Part shown: piece after piece, positions 27,607-36,921 of the stretch
How the letters are laid out: each line of letters begins with the position of its first letter
Position numbering within the stretch: the stretch's first letter is position 1
Source of the DNA: Weissella thailandensis
GTDB taxonomy: Bacteria > Bacillota > Bacilli > Lactobacillales > Lactobacillaceae
Reading direction: 5' to 3'
DNA: 40,422 nt
Assembly (NCBI RefSeq): GCF_005405465.1
Contig: NZ_BJEC01000020.1
Location: 1-40,422, forward strand
The notes under the pieces: generated by a model
Seen by the model: the letters and a program-made list of their open reading frames with translations, nothing else
Database searches by the model: none
What the model was told of the DNA's origin: nothing
Position numbers and translations under genes: made by a program

Positions 27607-29283
27607 TTAAGCCCCCATCACAACGGCACCATACCCTGGCATACTGATATTTTTTTCGTTAATTGTGACGTTCCCTACTTTTTCTAAAATCACACCATTT
27701 TTGTTTCTGTCAATTTGTATGGCATCAGGACTTAGGTTTACGAGTACTGTTAATACTTGTTTATCTAAAATTCGCTGATACCCAATGACGGTTTCAGGTA
27801 GTGATGGCAATGGCTGCAAATCACCAGTTGTGATAACTTTCTGCCACACTGGATCATGATGCCATGCCCCTAATTTCTTATAGTAATTTAAAACAGAGTT
27901 TTTATCGGCTAATTCCGTTTGGACATCAATACCTGTTCTATCTGACCCCATCTTTAACCACGGTGCAGCGTCAGAAAATCCGGCAAATTCAGTATGATCC
28001 CATTGCATCGGCACTCGTGCATTATCACGTGATTTATCATTAATGGCCGCCAATGCGCTCTCCTTAGAATAACCATCTTTCAAGGCCATTTGATAGTTAT
28101 TAATTGATGAAACATCGTTAAATTCCGAAATGTCGTCACGGACAAAATTTTTCATCCCCAACTCTTGCCCTTGATAGATAAACGGTATCCCCGGCAAAAA
28201 ATAATACATCGTTGCCAAGGCCTTAGCTGCTGCTGGCGTTTGATTTTGTTTATCTGGGACTAACTTTGATAAAACTCTAGGCTGATCATGGTTTTCTAAC
28301 ACATTAGCCAATGTCCCCTTAACCTTGCTAGCAACTTGTTGTGATGAAAACAGGGCCTCTCGTAAATCACTAACTGACCATTGATTGCGACCGCGATACC
28401 ATTCATCAGTGTTTATAACATCAATATTCATATATGAAAAATCAAAAATCATAGAGAAATAGCCATTTGGTCCGATATATTTAATCAAGTCTTCTTCAGG
28501 CACCCCATATGCTTCACCGACTGTGACAGCATCATACTTATCAAAGGTTTCTTGCTGCAATTCTTTTAGGAATACATCAATTCCTGGTCGATTTTGACCC
28601 TTCTTAATAACTGATACCAACCCATCACTGCCATCAGCAGGTAAACTAGCCCAGTCCAAGTCTTTCTTCAAATGCGTGATTGCATCCACTCTAAAGCCCG
28701 CAACGCCTAACTCAAGCCACCAATTGATCATATGGTATATTTCCTTACGTAACGCAGGATTTTCCCAGTTAAGGTCTGGTTGTTGTGGCGCAAAAGTATG
28801 GAAGTAATACGTATTAGATTCACCAACAACTGATTCCCAAGTAGAACCGCCAAAAATGCTACGCCAGTTATTTGGCACTTCCCCATTTTTTGTCTTTTTA
28901 AAAATAAAATAATCTCGATATTTACTTTGCGGATCTGCTAACGCTTGCTTAAACCAATCATGTTGATCAGACGTATGATTAACAACTAAATCCATGATTA
29001 CTTTAATATGACGTTTTTTAGCTTCTGACAAAAATGTTTTAAAGTCATCAAGCGATCCAAATTGTGGATCAATATCTTGATAATCAGCAATATCATATCC
29101 CATATCGACCATCGGCGATTTATAGATTGGTGAAACCCAAATCATTGTGACCCCTAAATCACGGATATAATCCAGATGATTGATCATCCCTTGAATATCA
29201 CCAATACCATCATGGTTAGTATCTTGAAAAGAGCGCGGATAAATTTGATACACAACCTCATTTTGCCACCATTTCGTAGCCAT
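27607..29283 (-). CDS. GH13 alpha-glucosidase (oligo-1,6-glucosidase-like)
   Basis: A 558-residue cytosolic glucosidase acting on short alpha-glucosides. Catalytic residues: nucleophile D200 (GFRVDAIT), acid/base E257 (TVGEAYG) and D333 (ENHDQPR); QIYPRSFQDTNHDGIGDI is at residues 13-30. The residue after the nucleophile is Ala201; oligo-1,6-glucosidases usually have Val there, so alpha-1,4 activity is possible. I chose the ATG (MATKWW) 9 bases after GGGGG and rejected a start 17 codons earlier. A cre site lies 82 bases upstream, so catabolite repression is likely. Confidence 0.92.
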   Translation of the reverse strand: MATKWWQNEVVYQIYPRSFQDTNHDGIGDIQGMINHLDYIRDLGVTMIWVSPIYKSPMVDMGYDIADYQDIDPQFGSLDDFKTFLSEAKKRHIKVIMDLVVNHTSDQHDWFKQALADPQSKYRDYFIFKKTKNGEVPNNWRSIFGGSTWESVVGESNTYYFHTFAPQQPDLNWENPALRKEIYHMINWWLELGVAGFRVDAITHLKKDLDWASLPADGSDGLVSVIKKGQNRPGIDVFLKELQQETFDKYDAVTVGEAYGVPEEDLIKYIGPNGYFSMIFDFSYMNIDVINTDEWYRGRNQWSVSDLREALFSSQQVASKVKGTLANVLENHDQPRVLSKLVPDKQNQTPAAAKALATMYYFLPGIPFIYQGQELGMKNFVRDDISEFNDVSSINNYQMALKDGYSKESALAAINDKSRDNARVPMQWDHTEFAGFSDAAPWLKMGSDRTGIDVQTELADKNSVLNYYKKLGAWHHDPVWQKVITTGDLQPLPSLPETVIGYQRILDKQVLTVLVNLSPDAIQIDRNKNGVILEKVGNVTINEKNISMPGYGAVVMGA

Positions 29284-29364
29284 CTGTCTATTCCCCCAGT
29301 TATTCATTGATGGGTTTAGCATATATGAGGCCAATCAAATATTCAATATGAAACCACTAATTTA

Positions 29365-29378
29365 AGAAAGCGCTTCCA
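29365..29378 (-). promoter_or_regulatory. cre site (CcpA box) upstream of the GH13 glucosidase
   Basis: TGGAAGCGCTTTCT on the minus strand fits the WTGNAANCGNWNNCW cre consensus over its core and has the symmetric AAGCGCTT centre. It lies between probable promoter and gene, consistent with repression by CcpA/HPr-Ser-P. Confidence 0.8.
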
Positions 29379-29481
29379 TTTAATGAATTTCGTCAAATGA
29401 TACTAAAATAATCCCAATCCCCCTATTTAAACATGTAGATAGTATACATAAAGCCTCATAATAGTATACTTTATGCTGTAT

Positions 29482-29499
29482 TATGTTACCGCTAACATA
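29482..29499. promoter_or_regulatory. Palindrome with central CG (possible LacI-family operator)
   Basis: TATGTTA (29482-29488) and TAACATA (29493-29499) around CCGC. The 18-base size with central CG is typical of LacI/GalR-family operators such as MalR boxes. It is upstream of the glucosidase gene; no regulator gene is in the window. Confidence 0.4.
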
Positions 29500-29527
29500 T
29501 TTAAGTTAGAAGTCGCTAATAACATGC

Positions 29528-29544
29528 CACAATTAATAATTGTG
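29528..29544. repeat. Perfect 17-base palindrome after ptsI
   Basis: CACAATTA, one central base, TAATTGTG. It lies just beyond the ptsI terminator and upstream of the glucosidase control region. It could be an operator or an accessory hairpin. Confidence 0.4.
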
Positions 29545-29546
29545 CA

Positions 29547-29577
29547 CAAAAAAAGAACAACCATTTCCGGTCGCTCT
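29547..29577 (-). terminator. Terminator after ptsHI
   Basis: On the minus strand GAGCGACC pairs with GGTTGTTC (two G-U pairs) over a GGAAAT-type loop, followed by seven T. Confidence 0.8.
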
Positions 29578-29592
29578 CACAATTTTTATCAA

Positions 29593-31320
29593 CTAGTCGG
29601 CTGCAACATTAGCTTTCACTAAAGCAACAACTTCATCATTTGTTTCGGCATCTACAGCTTTGTCAGCTAATTTTGCCATATCTTTTGTATCTAATTGTTT
29701 CATCAAAGAACGTGCTTGCAAGATAGAAGTTGCAGACATTGAGAATTCGTCTAGTCCCATACCAACAAGAATTGGTAGTGCAACTGGATCACCTGCCATC
29801 TCACCACACATGGCAGCGAACTTACCATACTTATGTGCAGAATCAATCACATTCTTTACTAAGCGTAAAATTGATGGATTATATGGCTGGTACAAGTATG
29901 ATATGCGATCATTACCACGATCTGCTGCCATCGAGTAACCAATCAAGTCATTCGTTCCAATTGAGAAAAAGTCCACTTCTTGCGCAAACTTATCTGCCAA
30001 AACTGCCGCAGCAGGAATTTCAATCATGATACCAAGCTTAATGTCGTCTGACACTTGAGTACCTTCAGCAATTAATTTGGCTTTTTCCTCATTAAAGATA
30101 TCACGGGCAGCACGAAATTCTGGCAATGTTGCCACCATTGGGAACATAATCCATAGTTGTCCATAAACTGATGCCCGTATTAACGCCCGTAACTGCGTAC
30201 GGAAAATATCATCTCGATCAAGAGAAATACGGATAGCTCGATATCCTAAGAAAGGATTATCTTCCTCAGGTAATGGTAAGTATGGTAAATGCTTATCACC
30301 ACCAATGTCCATCGTACGAACTGTCACTGGCTTACCATCCATACTCTTAAGGACCTTTTTGTATGATTCAAATTGATCCTCTTCGGTTGGTAATTCAGTC
30401 GAATCCATGTATAAAAATTCGGTACGATATAGGCCAACACCTTCAGCCCCGTTATCAGCCACACCACCAAGGTCCTTAGGCGTACCAATGTTCGCCCCGA
30501 TGATAAACTCTTTGCCATCAGCTGAAACAGACTTTTCGTTTTTCAACTTAGCCCATGCAGCCTTTTTAGCAGCATATTGGTCTCCCTTTGCTTGGTAGGC
30601 AGTCATCTCATCAGCTGTTGGATTTACTAATGCTAAACCATCTAAACCGTCTAAGACAACAGTATCGCCATCAGCGATTTCCTTAGTAGCAACCTCAGAA
30701 CCAACAATTGCTGGGATTTCCAAAGTACGGGCCATAATCGCAGCATGTGCCGTACGACCACCAACATTTGTGATAAACCCTTTCACATAACGACGGTCCA
30801 GCTGTGCTGTATCCGAAGGCGTCATGTCTTGGGCAATAATGACCACTTCTTCGTTGATCAACGCAGGATTTGGCAACTCCTTGCCAAGCAAATGACTTAA
30901 CACACGCTTAGTCACATCACGAATATCAGCAGCACGTTCAGCCATATATGGATTATCGTCCGCCATACTCTCAAACATGCCAATAAACATGTCTGTCACA
31001 GCTACCAAGGCTGCCTCGGCATTCGTTTTGTCACTATCAATCTTATCATTGATATTGCTCAAAAGCTCCGGATCCTCAGTAACCATAATATGCGCAGTGA
31101 ACACTTCGGCTTCATCAACGCCCATTGACTCTTCAGCTTTTGTACGAATTTTTTCCAAATCTGCCTTTGAAGACAAAAAGGCCGCACGGACGCGGTCTTT
31201 CTCACCTTGAGTATCGTCGATTGTGCGAGTCTCAAAAGACAGATCAGGGTCAACTAACTTATAAGCTTTTGCCATTGCAACACCATTTGATGCAGCAATT
31301 CCAGTAATTTTATTAGTCAT
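29593..31320 (-). CDS. ptsI: PTS enzyme I (phosphoenolpyruvate-protein phosphotransferase)
   Basis: Takes phosphate from phosphoenolpyruvate onto H192 ([13 protein letters not shown]) and passes it to HPr, starting the sugar PTS. The N-terminal HPr-binding region covers about residues 1-145; the PEP-binding barrel includes [13 protein letters not shown] near residue 294 and the C-terminal loop [10 protein letters not shown]. Length (575) is normal. It lies 39 bases after ptsH and shares its cre-containing promoter. Confidence 0.98.
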   Translation of the reverse strand: MTNKITGIAASNGVAMAKAYKLVDPDLSFETRTIDDTQGEKDRVRAAFLSSKADLEKIRTKAEESMGVDEAEVFTAHIMVTEDPELLSNINDKIDSDKTNAEAALVAVTDMFIGMFESMADDNPYMAERAADIRDVTKRVLSHLLGKELPNPALINEEVVIIAQDMTPSDTAQLDRRYVKGFITNVGGRTAHAAIMARTLEIPAIVGSEVATKEIADGDTVVLDGLDGLALVNPTADEMTAYQAKGDQYAAKKAAWAKLKNEKSVSADGKEFIIGANIGTPKDLGGVADNGAEGVGLYRTEFLYMDSTELPTEEDQFESYKKVLKSMDGKPVTVRTMDIGGDKHLPYLPLPEEDNPFLGYRAIRISLDRDDIFRTQLRALIRASVYGQLWIMFPMVATLPEFRAARDIFNEEKAKLIAEGTQVSDDIKLGIMIEIPAAAVLADKFAQEVDFFSIGTNDLIGYSMAADRGNDRISYLYQPYNPSILRLVKNVIDSAHKYGKFAAMCGEMAGDPVALPILVGMGLDEFSMSATSILQARSLMKQLDTKDMAKLADKAVDAETNDEVVALVKANVAAD

Positions 31321-31359
31321 TCGATTCCCCCTAGAATCTGTTTAACTTAATCTACGAAA

Positions 31360-31626
31360 CTAGTCTGTCAAACCTTCTGCTGACATGGTCTCTGCAATAG
31401 CTGATAAGGCATCGGCCTCGTCATCACCTTCAGCAGAAATCTTAACATCTGCATTTTGACCAACACCTAGTGACATAACACCCATGATTGACTTCAAGTT
31501 AACGTCCTTACCTTGGTATGACAACGTAACATTTGATGAGAACTTTGAAGCTGCTTGTACCAACAAAGTTGCTGGGCGAGCATGAATACCAGTTTCGGCT
31601 ACAATGTGAAATTCGCGTGATTCCAT
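31360..31626 (-). CDS. ptsH: Phosphocarrier protein HPr
   Basis: An 88-residue PTS carrier. H15 (GIHARPA) accepts phosphate from enzyme I; S46 ([11 protein letters not shown]) is the site used by HPr kinase, encoded 5 kb away as hprK. Ser46-phosphorylated HPr is the CcpA co-regulator. The ribosome site is GGAG. A cre overlaps its promoter, so the gene may be under feedback by its own product. Confidence 0.98.
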   Translation of the reverse strand: MESREFHIVAETGIHARPATLLVQAASKFSSNVTLSYQGKDVNLKSIMGVMSLGVGQNADVKISAEGDDEADALSAIAETMSAEGLTD

Positions 31627-31723
31627 GGTGATAATCTCCTCTAAATTTAAATATTATTCTTTTACTTTGGGTTAAGTTAAATTATGCTTTCTACAATCAA
31701 ATATAACCAACCTTCATGCATTC

Positions 31724-31752
31724 ATTCTATCAGGTATAAGGTATATTAGCAA
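31724..31752 (-). promoter_or_regulatory. ptsHI promoter
   Basis: TTGCTA at 31747-31752, 17 bases, TAGAAT at 31724-31729 on the minus strand; leader about 90 nt. Confidence 0.65.
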
Positions 31753-31761
31753 GCGCTTACA
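31748..31761 (-). promoter_or_regulatory. cre site overlapping the ptsHI -35
   Basis: TGTAAGCGCTTGCT on the minus strand matches the cre consensus, with a symmetric AAGCGCTT centre. It covers most of the -35 hexamer. Bound CcpA would either block RNA polymerase or touch it from just upstream; the sequence does not decide which. Confidence 0.8.
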
Positions 31762-31811
31762 TATTTTTTTCATAAAATACAATTTGTAATTATTAAGCTA
31801 TAAATTTTATT

Positions 31812-31997
31812 CTATGATGCTTCGTCATCTTTTGCTGTATATGTAATTATACCACCACGTTCGGCAGTTCCCCTAATCGCATTTTGATAGGGATAATCGC
31901 GCCATACAACATAAAAATCAGAAAACTCTTTTGAAGTGACCACAAATTTATCAAATTCACCTGATCTTAGTTGTTCTAACATCTGACTATAGTCCAT
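31812..31997 (-). CDS. Small 61-residue protein of unknown function
   Basis: I do not recognise a family. The sequence begins MDYSQMLEQLRSGEFDKFVV and contains DFYVVWRDYPYQNAIRGTAERGG, a compact basic/aromatic patch that could fold as a small alpha/beta domain; there is no signal peptide. AGGAGG stands 4 bases before the ATG, and a TATAAT lies just upstream, at the end of fabH. No terminator is seen after it before the ptsHI promoter. Confidence 0.65.
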   Translation of the reverse strand: MDYSQMLEQLRSGEFDKFVVTSKEFSDFYVVWRDYPYQNAIRGTAERGGIITYTAKDDEAS

Positions 31998-32029
31998 TCT
32001 GCCTCCTCATTTCTATTATACAGCTATAA

Positions 32030-33001
32030 TTAAAATTGGCACAAGATACTGCCATATGTAAATCCGGCACCAAATCCCGTTAATAATACCTTTTTGCCTG
32101 TCAATACAGTGTTTTGGCGCAACTCATCTAATCCCATCGCAATCCCTGCTGACGATGTATTCCCGTATTTAGTCACATTCGTCACAAATTTTCCCATTGG
32201 TTGTCCCAATTTTTTTGCAATCATTTCAATAATTCTAAGATTAGCTTGATGTGGAATAAAATAATCAACATCCGCTGGCTCCAAGCCATTTTGATGCAAA
32301 AAATTGGTAATATGATCAGGAATCAACCGCTCAACTTCATTAAACACTTGACGTCCTTCCTGATGAAAGGCCGTTGTTTTTGGATAGTTATCAGTAGAAA
32401 GTTCATGTAATGGCTGAATAACACCAGAGTGTACCACTTCCTCATTACCAATCGTATGCATTTTTTCTGCCATCAGAAGTGATTGTTCACTAGCTTCTAA
32501 TATGAATGCACCCGCACCATCACCAAAAAAGACCGATGAGGCACGATCCTTGAAATCCATCATCTTAGAATTAACTTCAGCGGATATGACCAACGCATAT
32601 TTTGCTGTACCAGCTTTTAAAAATTTATCAGCTGTGCTCAAGCCAAAAATGAATCCCGCACATGCTGTCGAAATATCATATGCCCAAGCATTTTCAGCCT
32701 GTAAATTCCTTTGTACTAATGCTGCAGTTGATGGTGCTAAACCATCAGGTGTAAATGTCGTCACAATGATCAGCCCAATATCTGCTGGTGCAATCGCTGT
32801 TTGAGCAAGCGCTTGTTGCGCCGCCTTGGTGGCTAGATCCGACGTATTTTCTCCCTGTAACGAAACATGCCGAGTCTTGATCCCCGTATGCCCTTGAATC
32901 CATTCATCATTTGTATCCATAATCGTAGCCAAATCATCGTTGGTCACAATGTTTTGCGGAACATAATGAGATGAAGCAACAATTTTTACGCCTTGCGCCA
33001 T
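32030..33001 (-). CDS. fabH: 3-oxoacyl-ACP synthase III (FabH)
   Basis: Starts fatty-acid synthesis by condensing acetyl-CoA (or a similar primer) with malonyl-ACP. The triad is C114 (STACAGF), H251 (FIPHQAN) and N281 (YGNTSSAG); length (323) is typical. AGGAGGAG precedes the ATG. It is not in a fab cluster: neighbours are a small unknown gene and a phosphatase. It may be the only FabH or a second copy; the rest of the genome would tell. Confidence 0.96.
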   Translation of the reverse strand: MAQGVKIVASSHYVPQNIVTNDDLATIMDTNDEWIQGHTGIKTRHVSLQGENTSDLATKAAQQALAQTAIAPADIGLIIVTTFTPDGLAPSTAALVQRNLQAENAWAYDISTACAGFIFGLSTADKFLKAGTAKYALVISAEVNSKMMDFKDRASSVFFGDGAGAFILEASEQSLLMAEKMHTIGNEEVVHSGVIQPLHELSTDNYPKTTAFHQEGRQVFNEVERLIPDHITNFLHQNGLEPADVDYFIPHQANLRIIEMIAKKLGQPMGKFVTNVTKYGNTSSAGIAMGLDELRQNTVLTGKKVLLTGFGAGFTYGSILCQF

Positions 33002-33035
33002 GCTTTGCTCTCCTCCTAATTACTATTCAAAAAAT

Positions 33036-33041
33036 ATTATA
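33036..33041 (-). promoter_or_regulatory. fabH promoter -10
   Basis: TATAAT on the minus strand about 35 bases before the fabH start. The -35 is poor, and I saw no FabT or FapR palindrome. Confidence 0.45.
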
Positions 33042-33096
33042 CGCATGCTCACCACAAAAAGACATTAATATTTTACCAAAAAAACATATTCTATCT

Positions 33097-33711
33097 CTAA
33101 TTCCGATTGAAATAGTACAAGTAACGATCGCCAGTAGCAGTTTGCTTTAGCTTAGTTACACTAGCATTATCTGGTTCCGGTATATTATTGGTTACTTGAT
33201 TAATGCCAAAAGTTGCCATTAATACCGCCTTAATGGTAAATCCATGGGTAACAACAATGATTTGGTCATCGGGATTTTGTTTGGTCTCTTCATTTAAAAA
33301 AAGATTTACCCTGTTAACAACTTGCGAAAATGTTTCACCACTGACAGCATATTTTGTATAATTTTCTGTCACATCATGCAAGACTGGATTAAAAACATCA
33401 GGAAAATCAACTATTAGCTGTTGATTTTGCTTACCATCCCATTCACCATATGAAATTTCTAAGACCCGTTCGTCTGTTCTAACTGGTAGGCCTGCCGTTT
33501 CATTAAGAATATCCGCAGTTTGCGCAGTTCTATGTAACGGACTGATTACTAAAGAATCTGCAAAACTAATATCAAAATGCTTGGCCAACTCGTTAACTTG
33601 GCGCCTGCCAGTATCATTCAAGTGAGTGATGTCCGAATTGATTTTTCCTTGTTTTAATCCAGCGGCATTGGCCAAAGTCTGGCCATGACGCACAAAATAA
33701 AAAGTTGTCAT
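33097..33711 (-). CDS. Histidine phosphatase family protein (phosphoglycerate mutase-like)
   Basis: A 204-residue branch-1 histidine phosphatase. RHGQTLAN (residues 8-15) contains the phospho-accepting His; ISPLHRTAQTADIL near residue 57, SYGEWDG near 86, and VVTHGF near 153 complete the site. It is too short for glycolytic GpmA; substrate is unknown (broad phosphatase, or a sugar or nucleotide phosphatase). GAGGGGG precedes the ATG. The trxB terminator is just upstream, so it may depend on read-through. Confidence 0.9.
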   Translation of the reverse strand: MTTFYFVRHGQTLANAAGLKQGKINSDITHLNDTGRRQVNELAKHFDISFADSLVISPLHRTAQTADILNETAGLPVRTDERVLEISYGEWDGKQNQQLIVDFPDVFNPVLHDVTENYTKYAVSGETFSQVVNRVNLFLNEETKQNPDDQIIVVTHGFTIKAVLMATFGINQVTNNIPEPDNASVTKLKQTATGDRYLYYFNRN

Positions 33712-33732
33712 ATTTTGTCCCCCTCAATTAGT

Positions 33733-33768
33733 GAAAAAGAAAAGTTGAGACAAAACCTTGTCTCAACC
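33733..33768 (-). terminator. Terminator after trxB
   Basis: GTTGAGACAA and TTGTCTCAAC form a perfect 10-base stem with a 4-base loop; the minus strand continues T-rich (TTTTCTTTTTC). Confidence 0.85.
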
Positions 33769-33785
33769 TCACTCAAATCACTACC

Positions 33786-34739
33786 TTATGCTTCTGTCAT
33801 TTTTTGCTGTTGTAATTTGAAATTTTCATTATATGAAAAAACATTTTGTCCAGCAATTGCAGCATCACCAACGGCTGTTGTAATCTGTCGTAATTCTTTT
33901 TCACGAACATCACCCAGTGCATAAATACCAGGTAACGCTGTTTCCATACGCTCATTTGTTTCGATCCAACCACGCTCATTTGTAATACCCAAATCAGCGA
34001 CAACATCTGAAACTGGCAACACCCCAACGTAAATAAAGACACCGGCAGCATCAACCGTATAAACTTCATCAGTTACATTGTTACGCACGCGCACACCCGT
34101 AACTTTTTTATCATCACCTAAAATCTCTTCGACTTCAGTATTCCAAACAAATTCAATCTTATCATTGGCAAAAGCACGCTCTTGTAAGATTTGTTGGGCT
34201 CTTAACTTGTCACGGCGATGAAAAACAGTTACCTTATCGGCCAAACCAGCTAAATAGGTTGCTTCTTCAACTGCAGAATCTCCACCACCAACAACAATAA
34301 CATGCTGACCACGAAAGAATGCACCATCACAAACAGCACAGTAAGATACACCGCGTCCTGAATAATCATCTTCACCAGGTACATCTAATTTCTTATAATC
34401 AGAACCGGTTGCTACAATGACTGAATTAGTCGTGTATTCATCCATATCTGTCACAACACGCCATGAACCATCATCTTGTGCTTGGACATGTAAGACTGTT
34501 CCAAAAGCATATTCAGCGCCAAATTGTGTTGAAGATTGATACATCTTTTCAGAAAGATCTGGACCTAATATGCTATTGAAGCCAGGATAATTTTCTACCT
34601 CGGCTGTGTTATTCATTTGACCACCGTATATTCCGCGATCAATCATTAGTACAGACAGGTTTGCACGTGAAGCATACGTTGCTGCCGTCATGCCACCAGG
34701 ACCTGCACCTAAAATTATTGTGTCATAGTGTTGGGTCAT
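33786..34739 (-). CDS. trxB: Thioredoxin reductase
   Basis: FAD/NADPH enzyme that keeps thioredoxin reduced. FAD motif GAGPGGMTAA at residues 11-20; redox pair C134/C137 in YCAVCDGAFF; NADPH motif VVGGGDSAVEEA near 155; C-terminal GIYALGDVRE. Length (317) is normal. The ATG has an AGGGGAGG-type ribosome site. It stands after galU with its own promoter, in the conserved hprK-gpsA-galU-trxB neighbourhood. Confidence 0.97.
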   Translation of the reverse strand: MTQHYDTIILGAGPGGMTAATYASRANLSVLMIDRGIYGGQMNNTAEVENYPGFNSILGPDLSEKMYQSSTQFGAEYAFGTVLHVQAQDDGSWRVVTDMDEYTTNSVIVATGSDYKKLDVPGEDDYSGRGVSYCAVCDGAFFRGQHVIVVGGGDSAVEEATYLAGLADKVTVFHRRDKLRAQQILQERAFANDKIEFVWNTEVEEILGDDKKVTGVRVRNNVTDEVYTVDAAGVFIYVGVLPVSDVVADLGITNERGWIETNERMETALPGIYALGDVREKELRQITTAVGDAAIAGQNVFSYNENFKLQQQKMTEA

Positions 34740-34798
34740 AACAACACCTCCCCTTCAAGTACTTGCTTATTATCGTCTTCTCGACTTCCTAATACATT

Positions 34799-34826
34799 AT
34801 TTTACATTCTTTGATTTAGAAAGCAA
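34799..34826 (-). promoter_or_regulatory. trxB promoter
   Basis: TTGCTT at 34821-34826, 16 bases, TAAAAT at 34799-34804 on the minus strand. Confidence 0.5.
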
Positions 34827-34850
34827 GCTTTTTAGCTTACTTTTTGTAAA

Positions 34851-34889
34851 CGAAAACTGCGAGCCGACAGATGCCGAAAACTCGCAGTT
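34851..34889 (-). terminator. Terminator after galU
   Basis: AACTGCGAG pairs with CTCGCAGTT; the loop holds a CGGCATCTGTCGG mini-stem. The T-rich tail (TTCGTTT) is imperfect. Confidence 0.75.
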
Positions 34890-34911
34890 ATCATTATTAA
34901 TACATCAATGA

Positions 34912-35787
34912 TTAGTCTAATTTAGCGGCTAGTTCCTTGATATACGCTTTCAAATCTTCACTTGTTTGTGGGTGCTTTAGACCAAATTCAATGTTCGTGG
35001 TTAAGAAACCAATCTTTGATCCAATATCGTAACGGCTACCCTTAAATTCATGCGCATAAACATGTTGACGCTTGTTTAATGAATCAATTGCATCAGTTAG
35101 TTGGATTTCGTTACCCTTACCTGGTTCAGTCTTCTCAAGTTCTTCAAAGATTTCTGGGGTTAGTAGATAACGACCAATAATTGCCAAATCAGATGGCGCA
35201 TCTTCTGGCTTTGGCTTCTCAACGAAGGTGTTAACTTGGTGTAGACCATCTTCAACTTCTTTTTCAGGGGCAATCACACCATATTCAGATACTTGGTCGT
35301 GAGGCACCTTCATAACAGCCAAAGTTGATTCACCCGTTGTGTTATAACGATCAATCAATTGCTTTGTCAAAGGCTCTTCATCACTCATCAAATCATCACC
35401 CAACATCACAACAAATGGCTCATCGCCGATAAATGACTTAGCAGTCAATACAGCATCCCCTAAACCACGAGGATGTGATTGACGAATAAAGTACAAGTTA
35501 ATATCCGTTGTTTCTTGAACAATCTTTAGTAACTCGTCCTTACCTTTTTCACGCAAGTTATTCTCCAATTCAGGATTTGAATCAAAATGATCCTCAATTG
35601 AACGCTTTGACTTACCATCAACGATGACAATATCTTCAATCCCTGATGCCAAAGCTTCTTCAATAATGAATTGGATTGTTGGCTTATCAACGATTGGCAA
35701 CATTTCTTTTGCTAATGCTTTCGTTGCAGGCAAAAAACGTGTTCCTAATCCTGCTGCTGGAATAATCGCTTTACGTACTGGTTTCAT
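34912..35787 (-). CDS. galU: UTP-glucose-1-phosphate uridylyltransferase
   Basis: Makes UDP-glucose, the donor for LafA and other envelope glycosylation. The 291-residue sequence opens with the nucleotide-binding [44 protein letters not shown], and [14 protein letters not shown] follow, all typical. It starts 7 bases after gpsA and is co-transcribed with it; a terminator follows. Confidence 0.97.
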   Translation of the reverse strand: MKPVRKAIIPAAGLGTRFLPATKALAKEMLPIVDKPTIQFIIEEALASGIEDIVIVDGKSKRSIEDHFDSNPELENNLREKGKDELLKIVQETTDINLYFIRQSHPRGLGDAVLTAKSFIGDEPFVVMLGDDLMSDEEPLTKQLIDRYNTTGESTLAVMKVPHDQVSEYGVIAPEKEVEDGLHQVNTFVEKPKPEDAPSDLAIIGRYLLTPEIFEELEKTEPGKGNEIQLTDAIDSLNKRQHVYAHEFKGSRYDIGSKIGFLTTNIEFGLKHPQTSEDLKAYIKELAAKLD

Positions 35788-35794
35788 GATTAAT

Positions 35795-36814
35795 TTACTT
35801 CCCTTCTTGCGAGACTGGACGTCCCATTAATGTTTGAATCGCTTCTTTAATATCTACGTTTTCATAAAGTACACGATAAACTGCCGATGTAATTGGCATT
35901 TCAATATGTTTTTTTTGTGCTAATTCATGCGCAACTTTGGTTGTTGAAATTCCTTCAATAACCATCCCCATATCTTCAATAACATCTGCTAGTTTTTTAC
36001 CTTCACCTAATTGTACACCCGCTCGAAAGTTTCGAGAATGTACTGAAGTCGCCGTGGCGAATAAATCCCCCACACCAGACAACCCCATAAAGGTAATCGG
36101 ATTAGCTCCAAAGGCTTGCCCTAAACGACTAATTTCAGCTAAACCACGGGTAAACAAAGCTGCTTTGGCGTTTGCATCATAGCCCAGGCTTGCCAAGGCA
36201 CCAGCCCCGATAGCAATGACGTTCTTTAACGCACCACCAATTTCGGCACCGATTACATCAGTGTTAGTATACACACGAAATACTTGGTTACTAAATGCCG
36301 CTTGGACTTTTTCAGCGGCGACAACATCTTTACTAGCCGCTGAGACCAAAGTTGGATCGTGTTTGATGACCCCTTCAGCATGAGACGGTCCTGAAATCAC
36401 ACCCAGTCCCTTCAGGTACTTAGCAGGTACTTCTTCAGTAAGCATCTCTGATACTCGCTTATATGTGCCTGGTTCTAGCCCCTTAGTTGCAGCCATTAAA
36501 ATAACGCTATGGTCTATATTCGCTAGGACCGTAACTAGTTGCTGGGCAACCTCGCGTGTTGCCTTAGTGGGCACAACGCTCAACACAATATCTGCATTCT
36601 CTACAGCAGATTGCATATCTGAAAAACCAACAATCCCATCATTTAATGGGTTATCACCTAAATATTTTGTATTTCGATGTGTCTCATTGATTTCAGCCAC
36701 TTGTGATGCTCGATGGCTCCACAAACGAACGTCATGCCCATTTTCAGCAGCAACATTGGCCAGTGCGGTTCCCCACGAGCCGGCACCTAGAACTGCTATA
36801 ATTTCGTTACTCAC
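35795..36814 (-). CDS. gpsA: Glycerol-3-phosphate dehydrogenase [NAD(P)+]
   Basis: Reduces dihydroxyacetone phosphate to sn-glycerol-3-phosphate for phospholipids and so for LTA. The Rossmann motif is [12 protein letters not shown] (residues 8-19); the catalytic lysine lies in [13 protein letters not shown] near residue 190. Length (339) is normal. The start is GTG, 6 bases after AGGAGG. lgt, often between hprK and gpsA in lactobacilli, is absent here. Confidence 0.97.
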   Translation of the reverse strand: MSNEIIAVLGAGSWGTALANVAAENGHDVRLWSHRASQVAEINETHRNTKYLGDNPLNDGIVGFSDMQSAVENADIVLSVVPTKATREVAQQLVTVLANIDHSVILMAATKGLEPGTYKRVSEMLTEEVPAKYLKGLGVISGPSHAEGVIKHDPTLVSAASKDVVAAEKVQAAFSNQVFRVYTNTDVIGAEIGGALKNVIAIGAGALASLGYDANAKAALFTRGLAEISRLGQAFGANPITFMGLSGVGDLFATATSVHSRNFRAGVQLGEGKKLADVIEDMGMVIEGISTTKVAHELAQKKHIEMPITSAVYRVLYENVDIKEAIQTLMGRPVSQEGK

Positions 36815-36853
36815 GAGATTCCTCCTTTTAATTGCATGAGCGACAATATCATA

Positions 36854-36881
36854 ATAATACCATATTCTAATAACTTGGCAA
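36854..36881 (-). promoter_or_regulatory. gpsA-galU promoter
   Basis: TTGCCA at 36876-36881, 16 bases, and TATTAT at 36854-36859 preceded by TGG (extended -10) on the minus strand. Confidence 0.7.
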
Positions 36882-36921
36882 TCTTATCATTAATAGACCG
36901 CCACATCACAGTATTAATCAC

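Noticed and set aside
33001-33097. FabT or FapR operator upstream of fabH
   Set aside because: No matching dyad is visible in the region.
34820-34843. Hairpin with a T-run on the plus strand in the trxB upstream region
   Set aside because: No plus-strand gene precedes it, and it overlaps the probable trxB -35.
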